Assembly: GCA_021793635.1 (NCBI GenBank) | Contig: JAJYSI010000218.1 | Span: 1 to 6,203, forward strand | Direction: 5' to 3' | DNA from: Bacteroidota bacterium | Lineage (GTDB): Bacteria > Bacteroidota > Ignavibacteria > Ignavibacteriales > Ignavibacteriaceae | DNA length: 6,203 nt | In this document: in pieces, positions 1 through 5,413 of the stretch | Numbering within the stretch: the first letter of the stretch is position 1 | Layout of the letters: the number at the start of each line of letters is the position of its first letter | Notes under the pieces: model-generated | What the model saw: only the letters and a program-made list of their open reading frames with translations | What the model was told of the DNA's origin: nothing | The model's database searches: none | Made by a program: the position numbers and the translations under genes

Positions 1-6
1 CAGGAA

Positions 7-906
7 ATGCTCGAAGTAAAAAATCTGACAAAAATCTTTAAGGATACCGTCGCTGTAAACAACCTATCCTTTAAGATAGAACCGGGGAAAATATTCGGGT
101 TGTTAGGTCCTAACGGTGCAGGCAAAACGACTACCATTCGAACGGTACTTAATATAATTAAGCCTTCCTCGGGAGAAATTTTATTTGACAATAAACCGGT
201 TTCAAAAATGTTTTTTAACATTACTGGTTATCTTCCAGAAGAAAGAGGCTTGTATAAAAAAGGCAAGGTCATAGATACTATTTTGTACTTTGCCCAATTA
301 AAAAACATGGAAAGAAAAACTGCTCATGCCGAAGCTCTTAAATGGCTGAAGAAAATGGAAATCGGAAATTATGCAGATAAAAGAATTGAAGAACTTTCCA
401 AAGGCAATCAGCAGAAAGTGCAGTTTATTTGCGCGGTAATTCACAACCCCAGACTTCTTATTCTTGATGAGCCGTTCAGCGGCTTTGATCCGATAAACCA
501 GCAGCTTATTAAGGAAGTGCTTCTGTCATTTGTTATTTCCGGCAAGATCATCATGCTTTCAACTCATCAAATGGATACGGCAGAAAAATTATGTTCTGAA
601 ATTTTACTGATAAATAACGGCAAGGAAGTCTGCGGTGGAAGTCTATCTCAAATAAGAAAAAGTTACGGCACTAACTTCGTTAAAATTGAGTTTGACGGTG
701 ACTCCTCTATTATCAGTTCTCATCAATCGATTTTGCACATTGATACCTATAGCAACTATGCTGAAATCCAATTAAAAGAAGATGCTTTACCATACGAGTT
801 TCTGAGAGACATAGCTTGTAAACTAAATGTAACTCATTTTTCAATTGTAGAGCCGACTTTGAATAAGATATTTATTGATTCGATTAAACAAAGTTCAAAT
901 GCGTAA
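7..906 (+). CDS. ABC transporter ATP-binding protein, NatA-like (DUF4162-type C-terminus)
   Basis: This is the ATPase subunit of an ABC-2 type exporter, expected on the cytoplasmic face of the membrane and paired with the permease that follows. Visible motifs are Walker A GPNGAGKTT (residues 34-42), a Q-loop region YLPEERGLY (75-83), signature LSKGN (130-134), Walker B LLILDEP (150-156) followed by a D-loop SGFD, and the switch histidine H187 in STHQM. Residues from about 215 to the end match the extra C-terminal domain (DUF4162) of NatA/YhaQ-like ATPases. The Q-loop glutamine is replaced by glutamate and the signature is LSKGN rather than LSGGQ; both are familiar in this subfamily. The frame stays open to the left edge, but the family's N-terminus (LEVKNLTKIF) starts at this ATG. 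NatA homologues are linked to Na+ export, but substrate cannot be read here. The ABC call is very secure; the substrate is unknown. Confidence 0.96.
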   Translation: MLEVKNLTKIFKDTVAVNNLSFKIEPGKIFGLLGPNGAGKTTTIRTVLNIIKPSSGEILFDNKPVSKMFFNITGYLPEERGLYKKGKVIDTILYFAQLKNMERKTAHAEALKWLKKMEIGNYADKRIEELSKGNQQKVQFICAVIHNPRLLILDEPFSGFDPINQQLIKEVLLSFVISGKIIMLSTHQMDTAEKLCSEILLINNGKEVCGGSLSQIRKSYGTNFVKIEFDGDSSIISSHQSILHIDTYSNYAEIQLKEDALPYEFLRDIACKLNVTHFSIVEPTLNKIFIDSIKQSSNA

Positions 907-2151
907 ATGAAGAAAGCATTAATAATTGCACGCTGGGAATTCTGGGAGAAAGTAAAGACAAAAACTTTCTTGATATCTCTTATTGTTACTCCAATTATTA
1001 TAATCGGATTTGCACTGGCTCCAACGATGCTTTCTACACAAGAAGACAACACCACAAAAGCAATTGGAGTAATCGATACTTCCGGTATCTATTTCCAAGC
1101 ATTACAAAATAACCTTGAAAAATTTAAGCTCCCAAACGGGCAGCCTAACTTTATACTGGTTAATTTGAATAATAAAGATAAAAGTCTTACTGAGATAAGG
1201 AGAACCGCAGATGATTATTCGCTTTCAGGAAAGACTGAAGGTTATTTATTTATAATCAACGGCGGAACTGATTCGGTTAAGGTTGAATACCGCAGCAAAA
1301 ATGCGGGAAACTTTCAGGATGTTAACAAACTTGAAGAAGCTTTTAACAACGCAAGATTGGAAATAGAATTACAGCGCGAAAATGTTGATCCTTCAATAAT
1401 TAAATATATTTCCAGTAATGTGCGTGTTACTCCTAAAAAAATATTGGAAGGCGGAGGAGCCGAAAAATCTGATTTTCTTTTCTTGTTTTTCACATCTTTC
1501 ATCTTTATTCTTTTATTAATGATGATGATACTTTCTTCCGGCGGGATGCTGATTAGAAGCCTGGTTGAAGAAAAATCAAATAGACTTATAGAGATACTTG
1601 TTTCAAGCTGCACACCGGATGAATTACTTGCCGGAAAAGTTTTGGGCTTAAGTTTGGTTGGTTTATCCCAGGTATTTATCTGGGTTTTAATCGGTGCCGC
1701 ATTAGTAAGTACACCGGCAGTTCCGGTATATGCATTCAACAATATCATTCCGGTAATGTTCTACTTCGCACTTGGATTTATATTTTATACTTCAATATTC
1801 GTCGGAGTAGGATCGATTGTAACTACAGAACAGGAAGCGCAGCAAATTACCAGCTACTTAAGTATGATTATAATTTTCCCGATAGTAATTGCAGTGCCTG
1901 CAATCCAAAATCCGGATTCAGTTCTAGTACATGCATTTTCATATATTCCTTTTACAATACCGGCAATAATGATTTTAAGATTTAATATTGGACCGGTTCC
2001 ATTTTGGGAAGTAATTGTATCGACCGTATTGATGATAGCATCCACATATTTATCTGTATCAATTGCAGCAAAGGTATTTAAGATTGGAATTCTTTCTTAC
2101 GGCAAAAGACCTTCAATTAAAGAATTGGTTGAATGGATAAATGAAAAATAA
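907..2151 (+). CDS. ABC-2 type permease, NatB-like
   Basis: This is the membrane subunit of the exporter whose ATPase is encoded immediately upstream. Its ATG follows the ATPase TAA with no gap, and no Shine-Dalgarno is visible, so translation is probably coupled. The 414 residues show the usual ABC-2 (NatB/YhaP) layout. A first membrane helix lies at about 18-40. A soluble, probably extracytoplasmic domain follows at about 43-185. A C-terminal bundle then has helices near 188-212, 244-268, 283-305, 317-333, a weaker one near 343-358, and 366-388. The loop VEEKSNRLIEILVSS (220-234), followed by ELLAGKVLG, is the hallmark cytoplasmic coupling segment of this family. Length and domain order are normal and nothing appears truncated. 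The transported substrate cannot be deduced; sodium, drugs or peptides are all possible for the family. Confidence 0.94.
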   Translation: MKKALIIARWEFWEKVKTKTFLISLIVTPIIIIGFALAPTMLSTQEDNTTKAIGVIDTSGIYFQALQNNLEKFKLPNGQPNFILVNLNNKDKSLTEIRRTADDYSLSGKTEGYLFIINGGTDSVKVEYRSKNAGNFQDVNKLEEAFNNARLEIELQRENVDPSIIKYISSNVRVTPKKILEGGGAEKSDFLFLFFTSFIFILLLMMMILSSGGMLIRSLVEEKSNRLIEILVSSCTPDELLAGKVLGLSLVGLSQVFIWVLIGAALVSTPAVPVYAFNNIIPVMFYFALGFIFYTSIFVGVGSIVTTEQEAQQITSYLSMIIIFPIVIAVPAIQNPDSVLVHAFSYIPFTIPAIMILRFNIGPVPFWEVIVSTVLMIASTYLSVSIAAKVFKIGILSYGKRPSIKELVEWINEK

Positions 2152-2259
2152 TTTCGATAATTAATAAAAGATCCTTATTCACTCAACCTTGAAAATAGTT
2201 TGAATAAGGTTAGGTTAAGATTAATCATTTAATTCAGATTACAATTTTTAAAATTATAG
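2152..2259. other. Intergenic gap between exporter and PrsW-led gene run
   Basis: This is the only non-coding gap of note in the window (108 bp), strongly AT-rich. It contains the inverted repeat listed separately and a tandem AGGTT pair at 2207-2216. TTGAAA at 2189-2194 and TAAGAT at 2216-2221 could be read as a -35/-10 pair, but the spacing is too long (21 bp). TAGTTTG at 2196-2202 is one base short of the Bacteroidetes -7 consensus TAnnTTTG. A promoter for the downstream run is plausible here by position, but I cannot assign one. Confidence 0.4.
2173..2209. repeat. 9-bp perfect inverted repeat (potential hairpin or operator)
   Basis: The arm CCTTATTCA (2173-2181) is the exact reverse complement of TGAATAAGG (2201-2209), separated by 19 nt. 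A competing pairing exists between AACCTT (2185-2190) and AAGGTT (2206-2211). No T-run follows the right arm, so it does not look like a classical intrinsic terminator. It lies 22 nt after the permease stop and 51 nt before the next start, where an operator or a 3'-end stabilising hairpin would fit. Confidence 0.4.
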
Positions 2260-3213
2260 ATGATCTATTTCGCTTCGGCGGCGGCAGCAATTTTACCAAT
2301 GCTTATCTATCTAATTTTGATCTGGAGGTTTGATAGATATGACAGGGAACCTTTTGGCTTGGTGCTTCTTAATTATTTGTGGGGAGCTCTTGGCGCAATT
2401 TTCTTTGCGATAATTGGAAGTGGAATTATCGGTACCGTACTGTCATCTTTTATTTCCAGCCAAACTCAGCTCGAACATACCGAAACAATTTTAATTGCAC
2501 CTCTTGTCGAAGAAACTACAAAAGGAATTTTTCTACTTCTTACCTACATGAATAAAAAGTTCGACAACATGACTGATGGAATTGTTTACGGCGGCGCAAT
2601 CGGTCTCGGCTTCGGAATGACGGAAAACTTTTTGTACTTCATCGCTTTCGGAACTACCTTGCATGAATGGATTACCATAGTAATTATCAGGACATTATTT
2701 TCCGGTATAATGCATTGCGTAGCAACGGCTACATTCGGCGCTTTGCTTGGTTATTCAAAATTTAAGAGCATGGGTTACAAAATTGTACTGCCGGTCATCG
2801 GTTGGATAGCAGCTATGTTTATTCATTTTGCATGGAATTTTACCGTAAGCTTTCAGTCAACAACTTTAATCGGATTTATCTTTATGTTCTTTACGGTAAT
2901 AATTTTTATAACTGTTTTTTCAATCGCAGTTTTAAGTGAGAAAAGGATTATCTACCGCGAACTTCTTGAAGAAGTGTTAAACGGAGTAATCCCTGTTGAA
3001 CATCTGGAAATATTAAACTCATCAAGGAGAAATAAATTCGGCTGGGTTGATGAAAGAATTAGGAAGTTATATATTAGGGCGGCAACTACTTTAGCATTTA
3101 GGAAAATGGAACTTAAAAATTCCTTCGGCTCCAGCAGAACTTTTTATGAGAACGATGTTGAATACTATAGAACGTTTATACAAAATTTACTTTCTCAAAG
3201 ACAAACTAATTAG
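2260..3213 (+). CDS. PrsW-family intramembrane metalloprotease homologue
   Basis: This is a polytopic membrane protein of the PrsW family, within the wider CPBP/ABI-like putative intramembrane metalloproteases. Bacillus PrsW cleaves the anti-sigma factor RsiW; no target is visible here. Family motifs in order are FDRYDREP (24-31), the glutamate motif PLVEETTKG (81-89; E84, E85, K88), DGIVYGGAIGLGFGMTEN (106-123), R144 and H152 in the RTLFSGIMH segment, and HFAWNF (189-194). These supply the glutamates and histidines thought to bind metal. About seven hydrophobic segments lie between residues 3 and 227, followed by a charged, soluble tail of about 90 residues (228-317). The start is firm on the upstream side because an in-frame TAG sits directly before the ATG; there is no clear Shine-Dalgarno. 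The next gene begins 3 nt after the stop. Family assignment is strong; protease activity and substrate are inferred. Confidence 0.92.
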   Translation: MIYFASAAAAILPMLIYLILIWRFDRYDREPFGLVLLNYLWGALGAIFFAIIGSGIIGTVLSSFISSQTQLEHTETILIAPLVEETTKGIFLLLTYMNKKFDNMTDGIVYGGAIGLGFGMTENFLYFIAFGTTLHEWITIVIIRTLFSGIMHCVATATFGALLGYSKFKSMGYKIVLPVIGWIAAMFIHFAWNFTVSFQSTTLIGFIFMFFTVIIFITVFSIAVLSEKRIIYRELLEEVLNGVIPVEHLEILNSSRRNKFGWVDERIRKLYIRAATTLAFRKMELKNSFGSSRTFYENDVEYYRTFIQNLLSQRQTN

Positions 3214-3216
3214 CCT

Positions 3217-3912
3217 ATGAAATCAAACTCTACCGTTTTTTTATTAGCAGTTTCATCATTATATAACAAGGAATTGATATCAAAATTTGAAAACTTTGAT
3301 ATCGAAAATTCACATTCACTTTATTCATCGCTTTTAATGAACCATAAAGAAATATTGGAACATGCCTGCAATTCAAATCTTGTATTCTGCCTCGATGAGA
3401 AAGATAAAGAATGCCTTCCGGAAGAAATATCAAGAAGCAGCGCTGAGATAATGTTCGGGAATACAAGAAGCAAACCGGACTTTCTAAAAATGATGTCGGA
3501 TAAATATTTCGGTAAAAGCGCAAACAATCTTTTGATCTTCTCAAATTCGATTGGCTATACACTTAATGATATTCAAAAAGCGTTTGATCTTCTGGCAATA
3601 GAGGATGAAGCGATAGTTATAGGCAAAGCAGGCAGCCATAACATTGCGTTCATAGGGTTCAATTCGTTTAATCATGACTTGTTCCTTGATATTGCCTGGG
3701 AAGAATTAAATTACGAACATCTGTTATCAAAAGTAAGTAAGCATGAAAATTTTCTTCACGTCATGGGAAATTTTATGTCGATAAATAAACTTGAAGATTT
3801 TAAAAATCTTTATACAGAGCTTTCTAAAAAAGAAAGTCTTGCTTATTGCAGCCAGGCAGTGCACGAAAGATTTACCAACTTGTTTATTGAGTACAAGGAG
3901 CTTCTAAAATGA
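3217..3912 (+). CDS. DUF2064-like protein, degenerate GT-A-type glycosyltransferase homologue (tentative)
   Basis: This is a soluble protein of 231 residues with no signal peptide or membrane helix. From memory of the family, its layout follows DUF2064 (rSAM/selenodomain-associated transferase 1, GT-A-like). NNLLIFSNSIGYTLNDIQKAF (103-123) lines up with the 'vvliGsDsPdlt..i..Af' strand. EDEAIVIGKAGSHNIAFIGF (129-148) lines up with 'hDvVlGPa.DGGYyLiGl'. LFLDIAW (155-161) lines up with the 'lF.dipW' segment, and SINKLEDFKNL (188-198) with the terminal 'DvDt.eDL'. The acidic and glycine residues expected at these places are gone: GSD reads SNS, DGGY reads SHNI, and DVDT reads MSIN. The N-terminal KxPxxGxVKTRL motif is also absent. 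It is therefore probably a non-catalytic or repurposed relative. The gene starts 3 nt after the PrsW homologue, has no Shine-Dalgarno, and overlaps nadD by ATGA, so it appears co-translated. If the similarity is false, it is an unassigned soluble protein. Confidence 0.6.
   Translation: MKSNSTVFLLAVSSLYNKELISKFENFDIENSHSLYSSLLMNHKEILEHACNSNLVFCLDEKDKECLPEEISRSSAEIMFGNTRSKPDFLKMMSDKYFGKSANNLLIFSNSIGYTLNDIQKAFDLLAIEDEAIVIGKAGSHNIAFIGFNSFNHDLFLDIAWEELNYEHLLSKVSKHENFLHVMGNFMSINKLEDFKNLYTELSKKESLAYCSQAVHERFTNLFIEYKELLK
3276..3303. repeat. 9-bp perfect inverted repeat inside the DUF2064-like gene
   Basis: GATATCAAA (3276-3284) is the exact reverse complement of TTTGATATC (3295-3303), with a 10-nt loop, located about 60 nt into the coding sequence. 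Each arm carries the palindrome GATATC. It could form a small hairpin in the mRNA or be a protein-binding site, but in AT-rich coding DNA it may be chance. Confidence 0.3.
3895..3900 (+). promoter_or_regulatory. Shine-Dalgarno for nadD
   Basis: AAGGAG lies 8 nt before the nadD ATG, inside the last codons of the preceding gene. It supports the ATG that overlaps the upstream stop codon. Confidence 0.75.
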
Positions 3913-4496
3913 AACCGGTCGGAATCTTCGGTGGTACTTTCGACCCGATCCATACTGGACACTTGATTACCGCACAAGCAGTAAAAGAATTAAGAGGTCT
4001 TGAGAAAATTATTTTTATACCAGCTTTCATTTCACCGCATAAAATTGAGATTAGGAATCTTGATGCAGAACATCGGCTGAACATGGTAAAACAAGCAATC
4101 CGGGGAATATCATATTTTGACTACGCTGATATCGAAGTAAAAAGAGAATCAGTTTCATACACAATTGATACTCTCCGGGAATTGAAAAAAGAATATAATA
4201 ATTTGGAATTGATTATAGGTTACGATAATATTTTTGACTTCAGTACATGGAAAGATCCTGTTGAAATCCTAAAATTAACAAAGCTGATTGTTTTAAGAAG
4301 AAGAACTTATATTGAGCCGGTTCAGAAAGATAAATATTATAAGTCGGCAATTTTTGTTGATACTCCTACCATTGAAATTAGTTCAAGTGAAATTAGACAG
4401 CGAATTGTAAATAATCTTCCGATAGATTTCCTTGTCCCGCCTGCTGTAAAAGAATATATTTGTAAGTTTAATTTATATAAGGAGAAAAATAATTGA
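3909..4496 (+). CDS. nadD: Nicotinate-nucleotide adenylyltransferase
   Basis: NadD transfers AMP from ATP to nicotinate mononucleotide, giving nicotinate adenine dinucleotide and pyrophosphate. This is the penultimate step of NAD synthesis in the cytoplasm. The 195 residues are typical of bacterial NadD. The nucleotidyltransferase signature GIFGGTFDPIHTGHL (5-19) carries the HxGH-type motif (H15, G17, H18). The segment SVSYTIDTL (81-89) matches the family's SYTxxTL, and LIIGYDNIFDFSTWKDP (101-117) is the substrate-binding GxD region with its tryptophan. ISSSEIRQRI (157-166) is the second ATP-binding motif, and the C-terminal VPPAVKEYI is also characteristic. The ATG overlaps the stop of the upstream gene in ATGA and is preceded by AAGGAG. 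The TGA in turn overlaps the TTG start of the epimerase. CoaD shares the fold, but the motif set and length favour NadD. Confidence 0.96.
   Translation: MKPVGIFGGTFDPIHTGHLITAQAVKELRGLEKIIFIPAFISPHKIEIRNLDAEHRLNMVKQAIRGISYFDYADIEVKRESVSYTIDTLRELKKEYNNLELIIGYDNIFDFSTWKDPVEILKLTKLIVLRRRTYIEPVQKDKYYKSAIFVDTPTIEISSSEIRQRIVNNLPIDFLVPPAVKEYICKFNLYKEKNN
4479..4484 (+). promoter_or_regulatory. Shine-Dalgarno deciding the epimerase TTG start
   Basis: AAGGAG lies 8 nt before TTG at 4493. Together with the Rossmann motif beginning a few residues later, this fixes the non-ATG start. Confidence 0.75.
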
Positions 4497-5413
4497 AGAT
4501 ATTAGTAACCGGCGGTGCCGGATTTATAGCATCTCAAGTTGCAGACGCTTTTATAAACGATGGACACGAAGTATTTATACTTGATAACCTTGCAACAGGA
4601 TTTGAAAAGAATATCAATCCAAAGGCAAAGTTTATTAAAGATGACATTACTAACAAACAGTTATCTTCCCTTTTTGAAAAAGAAAAATTTGATGTGGTTA
4701 ATCATCATGCAGCGCAAATGGATGTACGGCGTTCCGTAGCAGATCCTGCTTTCGATGCTAACACTAATATTATCGGCACGATTAACCTTTTGCAGAACTG
4801 CATTAAAACCGGTGTGAAAAAATTTATGTTTGCATCAACCGGAGGAGCAGTTTACGGCGAGCAAAGTTATTTTCCTGCCGACGAAAATCATCCTACTTCC
4901 CCGCTCTCTCCTTATGGAATTTCGAAATTAGCGGTAGAAAAATATTTATACTTTTATCATGTTCAATATAAATTGAATTACACTATTCTTAGATATGCAA
5001 ATATTTATGGTCCAAGACAGAATCCCTTTGGCGAAGCCGGCGTTGTTGCAATCTTTTCAAGCAAGCTTTTAAAAGGCGAACAACCTGTTATAAATGGCAA
5101 CGGATTGCAGACAAGAGATTATGTTTTTGTCGGCGATGTTGTTAAAGCCAATCTTACAGCTTTGAAAGATGAGCATAGCGACGTTTATAACATCGGTACC
5201 GGCAAAGAAACAAATGTAAATGATCTTTATGGTATTCTAAATAATTTGGTCGGGAAAGGTCAGGTTGAAAAGCATGGACCGGCTGCCCCCGGCGAACAAA
5301 TGAGAAGCGTTATTACTTCCGATAAATTCTATAAAAAATTCGGGTGGAGACCTTCAACTACTCTTGAAGATGGTCTGAAAAAGACAGTGGAATTTTTTAA
5401 GGCACAAGTTTGA
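4493..5413 (+). CDS. NAD-dependent sugar-nucleotide epimerase (extended SDR, UDP-glucose 4-epimerase-like)
   Basis: This cytoplasmic extended short-chain dehydrogenase probably interconverts UDP-hexoses at C4, in sugar-nucleotide supply for surface glycans. The N-terminal Rossmann motif TGGAGFIAS (6-14) binds NAD, with the third glycine of GxxGxxG replaced by A13, a variant also seen in related short epimerases. The acidic residue D31 at the end of strand 2 (ILDNLATG) fits a preference for NAD over NADP. HHAAQMDVRRSV (71-82), the catalytic Ser/Thr in ASTGGAVYGE (114-123), and YGISK (141-145), which is the YxxxK pair Y141/K145, are all present. RYANIYGPRQNP (167-178) and GNGLQTRDYVFVGDV (202-216) are characteristic substrate-domain segments. 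The 306 residues match the short bacterial/archaeal GalE-like group. Translation starts at TTG, overlapping the nadD stop as TTGA. Exact sugar specificity (glucose/galactose, GlcNAc/GalNAc or uronate) cannot be settled from motifs. Confidence 0.92.
   Translation: MKILVTGGAGFIASQVADAFINDGHEVFILDNLATGFEKNINPKAKFIKDDITNKQLSSLFEKEKFDVVNHHAAQMDVRRSVADPAFDANTNIIGTINLLQNCIKTGVKKFMFASTGGAVYGEQSYFPADENHPTSPLSPYGISKLAVEKYLYFYHVQYKLNYTILRYANIYGPRQNPFGEAGVVAIFSSKLLKGEQPVINGNGLQTRDYVFVGDVVKANLTALKDEHSDVYNIGTGKETNVNDLYGILNNLVGKGQVEKHGPAAPGEQMRSVITSDKFYKKFGWRPSTTLEDGLKKTVEFFKAQV
5399..5402 (+). promoter_or_regulatory. Shine-Dalgarno deciding the meaB TTG start
   Basis: AAGG lies 7 nt before TTG at 5410. 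An in-frame TAA at 5398-5400 rules out any earlier start, so this site and TTG together define the N-terminus. Confidence 0.65.

Noticed and set aside
1314..1748. Minus-strand open frame of about 144 codons
   Set aside because: It is antisense to the conserved core of the ABC permease, with a low-complexity translation and no ribosome site of note.
2173..2220. Intrinsic terminator after the exporter permease
   Set aside because: The stem is A/T-rich with a 19-nt loop, and no T-run follows the right arm.
3230..3562. Minus-strand open frames opposite the DUF2064-like gene
   Set aside because: The + strand frame is favoured by its coupling to both neighbours and its family-like pattern; the antisense translations show no motif.
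4498..4531. Defective NAD-binding site in the epimerase because the third glycine is alanine
   Set aside because: GGAGFIAS is a tolerated variant in short GalE-like epimerases, and the YxxxK and S/T catalytic residues are intact.
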